From Geobacter sp. (lineage in GTDB: Bacteria > Desulfobacterota > Desulfuromonadia > Geobacterales > DSM-12255), in NCBI GenBank assembly GCA_009684525.1, contig WKKR01000002.1, positions 558,001-622,000 on the forward strand: 64,000 nucleotides of DNA, in the 5' to 3' direction. Made by a program: the position numbers and the translations under genes. Of the stretch, positions 49,536-58,266 are shown piece by piece. Below the pieces are notes generated by a model that made no database searches, was not told where the DNA came from, and saw nothing but the letters and a program-made list of their open reading frames with translations. The number at the start of each line of letters is the position of its first letter. Positions within the stretch are counted from its first letter, which is position 1.

Positions 49536-50417
49536 TCAGCAGTTGATATAGATATTGGAGACTGCCGCTTCCTGACCGTGTATCAGCTCCTTGCCGAACT
49601 GATGGGGCGTGGCAACGGGCAACCGCCTGATAAGCATCTTCCCTCCATTGGCACCTTTCTCCTTGAGTTGAAAAAAGCAGTTACTGTTTTCTTTCACCGG
49701 GATCCGCTGCTGCGAAATGAATGTCAGGGCCGTGCGGCCGTCGGGCAGCGACTCCTCCCCCACGTAGTCGAATGCGTAGCCGTTATTCCGGTCAACGATG
49801 AATGCATCCCTTTTCTTCATCTCCCCCAGCAGGTAGTAGCGCCAGAACGTCTCGCGCGACTTGAACGCCACGATACATTCGCCGGACCGGTTCGGCACGG
49901 AGGCGTCGGCAAACGCGTCGAGCGCCATGGCGAGGTCTATGCTCACGACGAACGCGGGCCTGACCAACCGGTCCCGCTTATCGACAATGTCTCTGAACAG
50001 CGACGCATCGAGTTTCTCGAAATCGAGTTCCGAGACGTAGTCGCCGGAGTGCAGTCTGATGGCTCCGGTCGTGCCCGTTGCCACCCCTTTGCGGCTGTCG
50101 AAGTAGAGCAGTGCCTCTTCGTTGAAGGTGCCAGGCTCCGTGTAGTACGGGAAATCCCGATCCCTGGTAAACACCTTGAAGACGAGCGCAGACGGTTCGT
50201 CGGGATCGGCGATACGCTGGCGTAGTGTGTCGATGCCGCCCGATTCCAGAAGGATGTACACGCCGCTGTCGCTGTGTTTCGTCACCAGGCCGGCCTTGTT
50301 GATGAGATGCACGGTGCCGGGCGTCGGGTTGAACACCAGGCTGCGGCATCGCCCGTCGGCAAAGTAGGTATGAGTCACTGAAATTGAGCATAACTGCCGG
50401 AATGACGACATCGACAT
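49536..50417 (-). CDS. eCIS-cluster protein of unknown function
   Basis: About 293 aa from the ATG at 50417; TTG, GTG or another ATG nearby (50426-50411) are alternatives. I do not recognise a family. The sequence is mixed alpha/beta, soluble, without signal peptide or membrane segment. A beta-rich N-terminus (VTHTYFADGRCRSLVFNPTP) is followed by LESGGIDTLRQRIADPDEPS and a block on the central domain VSELDFEKLDASLFRDIVDK. It lies between the DUF4255 cap gene and the sheath, 22 nt before the sheath start, so a structural or assembly role at the top of the sheath is plausible. Confidence 0.65.
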   Translation of the reverse strand: MSMSSFRQLCSISVTHTYFADGRCRSLVFNPTPGTVHLINKAGLVTKHSDSGVYILLESGGIDTLRQRIADPDEPSALVFKVFTRDRDFPYYTEPGTFNEEALLYFDSRKGVATGTTGAIRLHSGDYVSELDFEKLDASLFRDIVDKRDRLVRPAFVVSIDLAMALDAFADASVPNRSGECIVAFKSRETFWRYYLLGEMKKRDAFIVDRNNGYAFDYVGEESLPDGRTALTFISQQRIPVKENSNCFFQLKEKGANGGKMLIRRLPVATPHQFGKELIHGQEAAVSNIYINC

Positions 50418-50452
50418 CTTCACCAACGGTTAGAATTTGTAGTGTGGGAGAG

Positions 50453-51022
50453 CTAGAAGACTTTGGATTGCGGTTTCCGCACCAATGAGACCAACCCTTT
50501 GACATCGCCCGTATCGATGGCAACCATCCTGATTTTGTACAGAACCGACGGCAGGTACTTGCCGCTCAATACACTCCAGAGATTGCTCAGGTCGTTGAAG
50601 TTCAGACTCTCGATATCGAGCACCAGCTTGTCGATGTTTCGATCCAGTTCCGGGGTGTTCTGGTGATCGAACACCGGCCGGCGCTGGAAGAAACCGATGG
50701 TGTTGGAAATGAATTTCAACGCTTCCGGGTAGGTGCTGCCGCCGAAATTTGCCGCAATCATCACATACAGATTCAGATAGACGGGGGGATAACTCGTTAT
50801 CGAGCTGATCGGCCCTGCCGGGGCCGGATTCGAGCGGTATGCCTCGTTATCCTTCTGGATGTTGACGAGAAAGACGACAACCTTGTTGTTGATGCCCGGC
50901 ACAATGCTGCCGTCCTGTTCCAGGATGTTGGAGACGGCGACAATATCTTCGCTCAGCTCGAAGGTGCGCTTCAGATATTGATTCAGAAGACCGGCAAGCT
51001 GGTTGATGGCGGTGTCGATCAC
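50453..51022 (-). CDS. DUF4255 tail-cap/terminator protein (Afp16-like)
   Basis: 189 aa from the GTG at 51022, chosen because MIDTAINQLAGLLNQYLKRT is the usual DUF4255 start and GAGAGG lies 8 nt upstream; the open frame runs further but without family features. VVVFLVNIQKDNEAYRSNPA, PPVYLNLYVMIAANFGGSTY and FFQRRPVFDHQNTPEL are DUF4255 hallmarks. In AFP/PVC the equivalent protein ends the tube and sheath. It is the first gene of the minus-strand eCIS cluster. Confidence 0.9.
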   Translation of the reverse strand: MIDTAINQLAGLLNQYLKRTFELSEDIVAVSNILEQDGSIVPGINNKVVVFLVNIQKDNEAYRSNPAPAGPISSITSYPPVYLNLYVMIAANFGGSTYPEALKFISNTIGFFQRRPVFDHQNTPELDRNIDKLVLDIESLNFNDLSNLWSVLSGKYLPSVLYKIRMVAIDTGDVKGLVSLVRKPQSKVF

Positions 51023-51339
51023 TCCGGAAGCCTCTCGAATCGATCTGGCAAAACGTATGATGGCTCCCTGGCGCCGGGGTTGTGACAGCCGTGCCCGTCC
51101 AGGCCACCGTCGTCCGGCAGGGAGAGCAGCCAACTTCCAGGTTAGTTAGATACCGCTAATTGGTGCCAAGGACAATAGCCCGGTCAGGAATATTTTAAAT
51201 ACATTCAAAGAGTTACGTCGAAAGGATTGAGGCGGGTAAACTAATAGCGAAGATGTGGAATGGAAAAGAGAGAAGTGCCTGCTATACAAAGGAAAACACT
51301 AGTCGGTGATATCTAGTTACAGCGCACGGTATTCGGACG
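51023..51339. other. intergenic region upstream of the eCIS cluster, no gene seen
   Basis: 317 bp that should contain the eCIS promoter on the minus strand. The half nearest the cluster is GC-rich; from about 51180 it becomes AT-rich. A minus-strand TAAAAT near 51195 could be a -10, but no good -35 lies at the right distance. No coding frame or hairpin stands out. Confidence 0.4.
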
Positions 51340-51681
51340 TCACAAGTTATTATATAGGAAATCGGCAATCTCCTTGTCTGCGGCAAACAACGAATCATCG
51401 ACATCCATCACTATAATAATATTGAAAATTATCTCTTCATGCATCGAGTTTCACGTTATTACAATCATATAATCGTTTGTAACGGTATCAACTAAATTTA
51501 TCAGATAATTCAAAATCAGAGCCTTGGCTTCTGAATCAATAACGGAATGCGCTACAAATTTAGCACCATTGATATTGCCCGCAACAAATTGATTACAGGT
51601 TCCAATGCTGCCATCTTTTCCCACGAAATGTATGATGTCGTACAGCAGATCTATGAAGTTGAAGCTTCTAGGGATTACATA
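51340..51681 (-). pseudogene. decayed coding remnant in AT-rich island
   Basis: One minus-strand frame reads FNFIDLLYDIIHFVGKDG, then NGAKFVAHSVIDSEAKALIL and VTNDYMIVIT, meets a TGA at 51451-51453, and continues in the same frame with MHEEIIFNIIIVMDVDDS up to a TGA at 51340-51342. The text looks protein-like on both sides of the single internal stop. No start codon with a ribosome site is visible at the 5' end. The base composition is much more AT-rich than the neighbours, which suggests transfer and decay. Family not recognised. Confidence 0.35.
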
Positions 51682-51716
51682 AAGGTTGTAAAAAGAGTCA
51701 CAGAAATGCGGGGATA

Positions 51717-51750
51717 AGAAAAGGGGGTTACAGCGTGTGCCGTAACCCCT
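51717..51750 (-). terminator. terminator downstream of tRNA-Pro
   Basis: On the minus strand AGGGGTTACGGC / GTAACCCC forms a stem and is followed by CCTTTTCTT, 8 nt after the tRNA 3' end. Confidence 0.65.
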
Positions 51751-51757
51751 AAATTTA

Positions 51758-51834
51758 TGGTCGGGGCGAGAAGATTCGAACTTCCGACCCCCTGCTCCCG
51801 AAGCAGGTGCGCTACCAGGCTGCGCTACGCCCCG
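51758..51834 (-). tRNA. tRNA-Pro (anticodon CGG)
   Basis: 77 nt including an encoded CCA end. The acceptor stem CGGGGCG pairs with CGCCCCG. The D-arm contains AGCGCAGCCTGGTAGCGC, and the anticodon arm is CCTGC TTCGGGA GCAGG, giving anticodon CGG (codon CCG). The T-arm has GGTTCGAAT-type sequence (AGTTCGAATCT). It lies between the AT-rich island and the menaquinone genes. tRNA genes are common integration points, but no flanking direct repeat of the 3' end was found in the island. Confidence 0.95.
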
Positions 51835-51969
51835 ACGAACCCTTCTTATAGCCGGTTGCCGCTGATTTGTCAACAAATTCCCTGCCATTGCGGGGTATAA
51901 AATTATTGTCATCAACAGTCGTAAGTGATACACATAAATCCCTGATCAAGAGCGATAGAGCGAGGCGAT

Positions 51970-53373
51970 ATGGCGTTTTGCGATCTGCGCGATTTCCTCT
52001 CCCGGCTGGACGAGCTGGGGGAGCTGCACCGGGTGCCGGTAACGGTCGACCCCATGCACGAGATCGCCGCCATTACCTGCCGAGCCTGCCGGCTGCCGGC
52101 CGGAGGGCCTGCCCTGCTCTTTCAGCAGGCACTGAGGAGCGCGTTCCCGGTCGTCACCAATCTGTTCGGTTCGAAAAAACGCATGGCTGCGGCGCTCGGG
52201 GTGGAGCGCCTGGAGGAACTGACCTCCTGGCTGCGCGGGATACTTGACCGGGAGCCGGGCAGCAGCGCGCTTGAGCGGCTGACGGCTCTTGCTGCGAGCA
52301 ATCTCTGGCAGCGGGCGACGCCGCAGCTTGTTTCCGCTGCGCCATGCCGGGAGGTGCGGGAAGATCCGCCCGACCTGTCCCGTTTTCCCGTTCTGAAGAG
52401 CTGGCCCCTGGATGGTGCTCCTGACCATGCCGGCCGCTTTATCACGCTGCCGCTGGTGATCACCGCTGATCCGGCCGGCAGGGAAACGAACTGCGGCATG
52501 TACCGGGTTGCGGTGCTCGGCCCTGATCGGCTGGCGATCCATTGGGGCGAATCGAGCGGCGCTGCTGCCCATGCCCGTGCCTGGCAGACAGGCAGGGAGC
52601 CGATGCCGGTGGCCATTGCCGTGGGGGGCGACCCGGCAGTGACCTTTGCCGCGACCCTGCCGCTGCCGAAGGGGATCGACGAGTTTCGCTTTGCCGGCCT
52701 GCTGCGGGGAGAGCCGGTGGAGCTGGCGCCTTGCCTGGCCAGCGGCCTGCAGGTCCCTGCCGGCGCGGAGCTGGTCATCGAGGGGGTTATCCACCCCGGT
52801 GAAACGGCGCGCGACGGCGCCTTTGGCAACCATACCGGGTATTATGCGGAGCCTTTGGATGCCCCGCTGGTGCGGGTGACCTCGATCAGCCGAAGGCGCG
52901 ACATGCTCTTTCCGGCTACGGTGGTGGGGCCGCCTCCCATGGAGGACTGCTGGCTTGCCGCTGCGGCCGAAAGGCTCATCCTCTCCCTGCTGCAGATCGA
53001 CGTGCCGCAGGTGTGCGATATGTATCAACCGCATGCCGGTATCTTTCACGGCGGAACCATTGTTGCGGTACGCAATGCCGTCGGTGGAGGAGGGGAGTTG
53101 CTGGCCCGGCTGGGCGAAACGCCATGGCTCGGGCGGTCGCGACTGCTGGTGCTTGTGGATGCGGAACAGTCGCCGGCTGACATCGCCGGCGTGTATTGGC
53201 GGATCATGAACAACGTGGCATGGGAACGGGACCTGCGGGTAGACGGAGAGCGGCTTTTCGTCGATGCCACTCGGAAGGATACCGATACCCGGACGCCGCT
53301 TCGCCCGGACGACGGCGTCGAGGCGTTGGTGGGAAAACGATGGCGGGAGTATGGCTTCGATGATGGCACTTGA
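51970..53373 (+). CDS. mqnL: UbiD-family decarboxylase of the futalosine menaquinone pathway (MqnL)
   Basis: 467-aa prenyl-FMN-dependent decarboxylase. UbiD motifs include GMYRVAVLGPDRLAIHWGES (metal/prFMN region), PEP-like substitution REPMPVAIAVGGDPAVTFAA, and the catalytic block PAGAELVIEGVIHPGETARD with DGAFGNHTGYY. Overlap with a MqnP-like prenyltransferase and UbiX, followed by mqnE and mqnC, shows it probably acts on the prenylated naphthoate rather than in ubiquinone synthesis. It starts about 135 nt after the tRNA; a TATAAA near 51896 may be its -10. Confidence 0.9.
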   Translation: MAFCDLRDFLSRLDELGELHRVPVTVDPMHEIAAITCRACRLPAGGPALLFQQALRSAFPVVTNLFGSKKRMAAALGVERLEELTSWLRGILDREPGSSALERLTALAASNLWQRATPQLVSAAPCREVREDPPDLSRFPVLKSWPLDGAPDHAGRFITLPLVITADPAGRETNCGMYRVAVLGPDRLAIHWGESSGAAAHARAWQTGREPMPVAIAVGGDPAVTFAATLPLPKGIDEFRFAGLLRGEPVELAPCLASGLQVPAGAELVIEGVIHPGETARDGAFGNHTGYYAEPLDAPLVRVTSISRRRDMLFPATVVGPPPMEDCWLAAAAERLILSLLQIDVPQVCDMYQPHAGIFHGGTIVAVRNAVGGGGELLARLGETPWLGRSRLLVLVDAEQSPADIAGVYWRIMNNVAWERDLRVDGERLFVDATRKDTDTRTPLRPDDGVEALVGKRWREYGFDDGT

Positions 53374-54253
53374 AACGAACAGCGGCCTCTACGGACGGCT
53401 GAAGACCTTCCTGGAGATGATCAAATTCTCCCACACCATCTTCGCCCTGCCGTTTGCGCTGACCGGCGCGCTGCTGGCAGCCAGGGGGATCCCTTCGTGG
53501 GGACAGATATTCTGGATCGTGATGGCCATGGTTGGCGCGAGAACCGCGGCCATGGGGCTGAATCGTGTGATAGACGCGGAGATCGACGCACGGAATCCGA
53601 GGACGGCCAACAGGGCAATCCCTGCCGGGCTGCTCGGCAAGGGGACCGTCATCGCCTTTATCGTCCTTTCGGTGCTGCTGCTGCTCTATGCAGCGTCGCG
53701 TCTCAATCCGCTCTGCCTGGCTCTGGCACCGGTCGCACTCTTTTTCCTGGTGCTCTATTCATATTGCAAGCGTTTCACCTCCTTTGCCCATCTGGTACTC
53801 GGTCTCTGTCTCGGTGCGGCACCGGTGGGTGCCTGGATCGCGGTGCGCGGCACTATTGAGCTTCCGGTCATCCTGCTGGGGCTGGCGGTGCTCTTCTGGG
53901 TCGCGGGGTTCGATATCCTTTACGCCCTGCAGGACCTGGAGTTCGACCGGGCTGCCGGGCTGCATTCAATCCCGGTGAAGCTGGGGGTGAGCGGTTCCCT
54001 CTGGCTGGCACGGCTCTTTTCCCTGATCATGGTCGGGCTGCTGGTGGCCGTCCATGCGCTTCTCCCGCTGGGAGGCTTTTTCCTGGGTGGGGTGTTCGCA
54101 GCGACCCTTCTCCTCTGCTATGAGCACTGGCTATTGCGCACGGGTGACTTGTCCAGGCTCGATCTCGCCTTTTTCACCACCAACGGCTACATCAGCATCA
54201 TCATCTTCCTGGCGACACTGGCCGAAGTCCTTTTGGGGAAGGGGGCAGCATGA
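53360..54253 (+). CDS. mqnP: menaquinone prenyltransferase MqnP (UbiA family)
   Basis: 297-aa integral membrane prenyltransferase with about eight or nine helices. The start at 53360 lies within the mqnL 3' end (14-nt overlap); ATGs at 53351 and 53363 are alternatives. The two Asp-rich motifs that hold the Mg-diphosphate are NRVIDAEIDARNPRT and YALQDLEFDRAAG. FSHTIFALPFALTGALLA is the typical first helix of MqnP. It should attach the polyprenyl tail to the 1,4-dihydroxy-6-naphthoate-type intermediate. It overlaps ubiX by 4 nt. Confidence 0.93.
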   Translation: MMALETNSGLYGRLKTFLEMIKFSHTIFALPFALTGALLAARGIPSWGQIFWIVMAMVGARTAAMGLNRVIDAEIDARNPRTANRAIPAGLLGKGTVIAFIVLSVLLLLYAASRLNPLCLALAPVALFFLVLYSYCKRFTSFAHLVLGLCLGAAPVGAWIAVRGTIELPVILLGLAVLFWVAGFDILYALQDLEFDRAAGLHSIPVKLGVSGSLWLARLFSLIMVGLLVAVHALLPLGGFFLGGVFAATLLLCYEHWLLRTGDLSRLDLAFFTTNGYISIIIFLATLAEVLLGKGAA

Positions 54254-54858
54254 GCGAGCGGCATATCGGCCTGGCCATTACCGGCGCCTCCGGTGCCGTT
54301 TACGGCCTCCGCATCATCGAGGAACTGGTGCGTGCGGGGTGTCGGCTCAGTATCCTCGTCAGCCGCCCCGGCTTTATTGTGCTCCGGGAGGAATGCGGGC
54401 TGGACTGGCATGGCGATGCGGCACGGGTAACCGAGGAGATGTCGCGGCATTTTTCGGTTGCAAAGGGGCAACTCAGCTATTACGCTGATGATGATTTCTA
54501 TTCCCCCCTTGCCAGTGGTTCTTCAGCCCCGGATGCCATGATTGTCGCCCCCTGCTCCATGGGGAGCCTGGCGCGGATTGCCGCCGGCATCTCGGGGACG
54601 CTCCTGGAACGGGCCGCCGATGTCATGCTCAAGGAGGCCCGTCCCCTGGTCCTGGTTCCGCGCGAGACGCCGCTCTCCGTGATCCACCTGGAGAACATGC
54701 TGAAACTGGCCCGGATGGGGGTTCGCATCGTGCCGGCCATGCCCGGTTTCTATGGAGGGGCGCAGAACGTGGATGATCTGATCGATTTTGTGGCGGGCAA
54801 GGTTCTGGATGGCCTGGGCATTGCCCATCAGCTCTCGCGCCGGTGGGCCGACGCATGA
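54250..54858 (+). CDS. ubiX: UbiX-type flavin prenyltransferase (MqnM)
   Basis: 202 aa. GLAITGASGAVYGLRIIEEL is the FMN-binding N-terminus. APCSMGSLARIAAGISGTLLERAADVMLKEARPLVLVPRETPLS carries the conserved Ser/Arg residues. It makes prenylated FMN for the UbiD-like partner encoded two genes upstream. Four-nt ATGA overlaps with mqnP and mqnE show tight coupling. Confidence 0.95.
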   Translation: MSERHIGLAITGASGAVYGLRIIEELVRAGCRLSILVSRPGFIVLREECGLDWHGDAARVTEEMSRHFSVAKGQLSYYADDDFYSPLASGSSAPDAMIVAPCSMGSLARIAAGISGTLLERAADVMLKEARPLVLVPRETPLSVIHLENMLKLARMGVRIVPAMPGFYGGAQNVDDLIDFVAGKVLDGLGIAHQLSRRWADA

Positions 54859-55937
54859 TCACACTGAACTCAATTGCCGGAAAGATCGGCTCCGGAGAAC
54901 GGCTCACCGACCAGGAGGCACTCTTTCTCTTTGCCGAGCCCGATCTGCTGGCCGTGGGAGAGCTGGCGGCCCTGGTCAACGAGCGGAAGAACGGGAAACG
55001 GGTCTTTTTCAACGTCAACCGGCATATCAACCACACCAATATCTGCGTCAACCGCTGCAAGTTCTGCGCGTTTTCCCGGACCGACGACCAGGAAGGCGCG
55101 TACTGCTACGACCTGGAGGAGATCCGGCGCCGGGCCGAGGAGGCGCTCGCCCAGGGAGCCACGGAGATCCATATCGTGGGGGGGCTCCACCCCGAGCTCC
55201 CCTATGAATTCTACCTGGCGATGCTGCGGACGGTGCGCGACGTCTCCCCGAACCTGCACATCAAGGCGTTTACCGCGGTGGAGATAGACTACCTGGCTAA
55301 GCTCTCCAGTCAGGATGTGGCCGGGGTGCTGCAGGACCTGAAGGCTGCCGGCCTGGGATCGCTGCCGGGAGGGGGAGCCGAGATCCTGCGCAAGGAGGTG
55401 CGCGACCGGCTCTGTCCGGAGAAGATCAGCGGCGAGCGTTGGCTGGAGGTGATGGCTGCGGTGCACCGGGCCGGGCTCAAGTCGAATGCCACCATGCTCT
55501 ATGGCCACATAGAAAGCCTTGCCGACAGGATCGACCACATGGCGCGCCTGCGGGAGCTGCAGGATCAGACCGGCGGGTTCCAGGTCTTCATCCCGCTTGC
55601 CTTCCAGTCCGAGAACAATCCGCTCGGCCACCTGAAGAACCCTGCCAGCGGCGGCGTGGACGACCTGAAGACCCTGGCGGTCAGCCGGCTCTACCTGGAC
55701 AACTTCCAGAATATCAAGGCCTACTGGGTCATGCTCGGCGAGAAGATCGCCCAGACCGCCCTCTGTTTCGGGGTCAACGACCTGGACGGCACCGTGGTGG
55801 AGGAGAAGATCGGTCACGAGGCCGGCGCCAGCACTCCCCAGACCATGACCAGGGACGATATCGTCCGGATGATCCGCGCAGCCGGCCGGGTGCCGGTGGA
55901 GCGGGATACCCTGTACAATGAACTGAGGACCTGCTGA
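54855..55937 (+). CDS. mqnE: aminofutalosine synthase MqnE (radical SAM)
   Basis: 360 aa from the ATG that overlaps the ubiX stop. The radical-SAM motif is C64-x3-C68-x2-C71 (NICVNRCKFCAF). IHIVGGLHPELPYEFY, IKAFTAVEIDYLAK and LGSLPGGGAEIL are characteristic of MqnE. It joins the chorismate-derived 3-[(1-carboxyvinyl)oxy]benzoate to SAM to give 6-amino-6-deoxyfutalosine. Full length; overlaps mqnC by 3 nt. Confidence 0.95.
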   Translation: MITLNSIAGKIGSGERLTDQEALFLFAEPDLLAVGELAALVNERKNGKRVFFNVNRHINHTNICVNRCKFCAFSRTDDQEGAYCYDLEEIRRRAEEALAQGATEIHIVGGLHPELPYEFYLAMLRTVRDVSPNLHIKAFTAVEIDYLAKLSSQDVAGVLQDLKAAGLGSLPGGGAEILRKEVRDRLCPEKISGERWLEVMAAVHRAGLKSNATMLYGHIESLADRIDHMARLRELQDQTGGFQVFIPLAFQSENNPLGHLKNPASGGVDDLKTLAVSRLYLDNFQNIKAYWVMLGEKIAQTALCFGVNDLDGTVVEEKIGHEAGASTPQTMTRDDIVRMIRAAGRVPVERDTLYNELRTC

Positions 55938-57001
55938 TGCTGGCCGCGATCACGGAACATCTTGCTGCAGGTCTGCCGCTGACCCGGGCCGAAGCGCTCT
56001 GGCTGCTCACCGAGGCGGATCTTCTGCAGGTCGGCAGACTGGCCGATGCGATCCGGCGCCGGCTCCACCCGGACAGACTGGTTACTTTCGTGGTGGACCG
56101 GAATGTCAACTACACCAACATCTGTGAGTCCAAATGCTCGTTCTGCGCCTTCTACCGGGATGAAGGTTCCAGCGATGCCTTTGTCCTGGCAGAAGCGGTC
56201 ATCTACGAAAAGATCGCCGAGTTGGTTGCCCAGGGGGGGACGCAGCTCCTGATGCAGGGGGGGCTCCATCCGCAGCTCGGCATCGACTGGTTCGAGCGGC
56301 TGTTTCGGGAGATCAAGCGCCGCTTCCCGACGGTGCAGAACCATTCCCTGTCGCCGGCGGAGATCACCCAGATCGCTCGCGTATCGCATCTCGGCATCCG
56401 GGAGACGCTGCAGCGGCTGAAGGAGGCCGGTCTCGATTCGGTCCCCGGCGGCGGTGCCGAGATCCTGGTGGACAGGGTCCGCCAGGAGATCTCGCCCAAG
56501 AAGATCGGCTGGGAGGGATGGGCTGCGGTGATGCGGGAGGCTGCCCTGCTCGGCATGCCGACCACGGCGACCATGATGTTCGGGAGCAGGGAGACTGCCG
56601 CGGATATCGTGGAGCATATCTTCCGGGTGCGGGAGCTGCAAGCCGGCGGGGGAAGCTTCACCGCCTTCATCCCCTGGACCTACCAGCCGGGAAACACCGA
56701 ATTGGGTGGGAAGACCGCCACGGGAGTCGAGTACCTGAAGGTGCTGGCGCTCTCCCGGATCATCCTGGACAACATCCCCAACCTCCAGGCGAGTTGGGTG
56801 ACCCAGGGGGCGAAGATGGCCCAGGTGGCCCTGTTTTTCGGTGCCAATGACTTGGGAGGTACCATGCTGGAGGAGAATGTGGTTGCCGCTGCCGGATGCC
56901 GGTTCAGGATGAGCATGGCGGAGATGGTGGCGCTCATCCATGGAGGAGGTTTCAGGGCTGCCCAGCGGACGACCCTGTATGACATTATCCGGGAATGTTG
57001 A
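55937..57001 (+). CDS. mqnC: cyclic dehypoxanthine futalosine synthase MqnC (radical SAM)
   Basis: 354 aa. The radical-SAM cluster is C63-x3-C67-x2-C70 (NICESKCSFCAFYRD). LLMQGGLHPQLGIDWFERLF, HSLSPAEI and LDSVPGGGAEILVDRVR support MqnC over its paralogue MqnE. It cyclises dehypoxanthine futalosine. The pathway genes mqnA, mqnB and mqnD are not in this window and must lie elsewhere. Confidence 0.95.
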   Translation: MLAAITEHLAAGLPLTRAEALWLLTEADLLQVGRLADAIRRRLHPDRLVTFVVDRNVNYTNICESKCSFCAFYRDEGSSDAFVLAEAVIYEKIAELVAQGGTQLLMQGGLHPQLGIDWFERLFREIKRRFPTVQNHSLSPAEITQIARVSHLGIRETLQRLKEAGLDSVPGGGAEILVDRVRQEISPKKIGWEGWAAVMREAALLGMPTTATMMFGSRETAADIVEHIFRVRELQAGGGSFTAFIPWTYQPGNTELGGKTATGVEYLKVLALSRIILDNIPNLQASWVTQGAKMAQVALFFGANDLGGTMLEENVVAAAGCRFRMSMAEMVALIHGGGFRAAQRTTLYDIIREC

Positions 57002-57118
57002 GACTGACCGCATGGAGCCGCCAAGGCGCACTGGACGGGCAGCAGTATCGCCCCGTGTGTCCTTGGCGTTTGTGCGGCAACCGCTCGATACGCCCACATC
57101 GGCCGGGAAAGAATACCA

Positions 57119-58252
57119 ATGACTTTTGAGATGATAACGACCACTGCCGCCCTGGAGAAGGCGGTGACGCGCCTGACCGGAGAACCTTTTCTGGCATGCG
57201 ATCTGGAAGCGGATTCGCAGCACCACTATCGGGAGCAGGTCTGCCTTCTGCAGATCGCCTGCCCGGGGCAGACGTATGTCGTGGACCCGCTTGCCTGCCC
57301 TGACCTGTCGCTGCTCAAGCCGATCTTTGCCGATCCGGGAGTCTGCAAGGTTTTTCACGGTGCCGACTACGACGTGCGCTCGCTGCACCGGGATTTCGGC
57401 ATTACCATGACCAATCTCTTCGACACCATGATCGCCTGCCAGTTTCTGGGCGAGCCTGAAGTGGGCCTGGCCGCGGTACTGAAGAAGCGGTACGGGGCCG
57501 AACTGGACAAGCGGTACCAGCAGGCCGACTGGACGAGGCGGCCCCTGTCTCCGGAGATGCTCGATTACGCCGTAAAGGATACCAGTCTGCTCATCCCGCT
57601 GTATGGGCAGCTTTCGGCAGAACTTGCAGACAAAGGGCGATTGGAGTGGGTCAGGGAGGAGTGTGCGCTGCTGACCCAGGTCCGGATGGCCGAACGCGGC
57701 GACGAGCCGCTCTTTCTCCGCTTCAAGGGGGCGGCAAAGATGAGCCCTGCTACGCTGGCCGTCCTGGAGGAGCTGCTCAGGTTCCGCGATGTCGAGGCGC
57801 AGCGCCGCGACGTGCCGCTGTTCAAGGTTCTCGGAGCTGAGACGCTGAGAGAACTGGCGGAACGCAAGCCGGCCAGTGCGGTTGAACTGCAGGGGATAAG
57901 CGGCCTTTCGTCGCGGCTGGTGGAACGGTACGGGCAGGGATTGCTGGCAGCGGTTGCACGGGGGGTCGCGGTGAATTCCTCTCGCCTTCCCGGCTATCCC
58001 CATATGGCGCGGATTAGGCGCACCAAGACCCAGGAAACGCAGCTAAAGCGTCTCAAGCTCTGGCGTGAGAAGAAGGCATCCGAGTTGGGCATGTCGCCGG
58101 GGTTGGTGGCGAATAACGCATTGCTGGAGTCGTTGGTGGAGGGTGAAAAGGCCACCCCTGGTACAGGGGCGGCCAGGATATCCGGACTCAAGAATTGGCA
58201 GTACGCTGCCTTTGGGGAAGAATTGGCAGAGCTTCTCGGCAGCGGTGACTGA
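57119..58252 (+). CDS. rnd: ribonuclease D
   Basis: 377-aa 3'-5' exoribonuclease for tRNA and small-RNA maturation. The DEDDy site is complete: D28 and E30 (ACDLEAD), D85 (FHGADYDVRSL), Y150 and D154 (DYAVKDT). An HRDC domain follows at about 215-300 (LEELLRFRDVEAQRRDVPLF KV), and a second helical domain ends the protein (RLKLWREKKASELGMSPGLV). It follows mqnC by 117 nt with no clear terminator between. It ends 14 nt from the convergent repeat protein. Confidence 0.93.
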   Translation: MTFEMITTTAALEKAVTRLTGEPFLACDLEADSQHHYREQVCLLQIACPGQTYVVDPLACPDLSLLKPIFADPGVCKVFHGADYDVRSLHRDFGITMTNLFDTMIACQFLGEPEVGLAAVLKKRYGAELDKRYQQADWTRRPLSPEMLDYAVKDTSLLIPLYGQLSAELADKGRLEWVREECALLTQVRMAERGDEPLFLRFKGAAKMSPATLAVLEELLRFRDVEAQRRDVPLFKVLGAETLRELAERKPASAVELQGISGLSSRLVERYGQGLLAAVARGVAVNSSRLPGYPHMARIRRTKTQETQLKRLKLWREKKASELGMSPGLVANNALLESLVEGEKATPGTGAARISGLKNWQYAAFGEELAELLGSGD

Positions 58253-58266
58253 GTCAGGGTTCTTCG

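Noticed and set aside
51153-51170. Possible sigma-54 (-24/-12) promoter for the eCIS, TTGGCACCAATTAGC on the minus strand
   Set aside because: The distance between GG and GC is one base too short for sigma-54, and the -12 part is weak.
51340-51834. Integration site with duplicated tRNA-Pro 3' end
   Set aside because: No direct repeat of the tRNA 3' end was seen in the adjacent island and no integrase gene is present.
51867-51901. TTGTCA ... TATAAA as promoter of mqnL
   Set aside because: The spacing of 23 bp is too long; only the TATAAA element is convincing.
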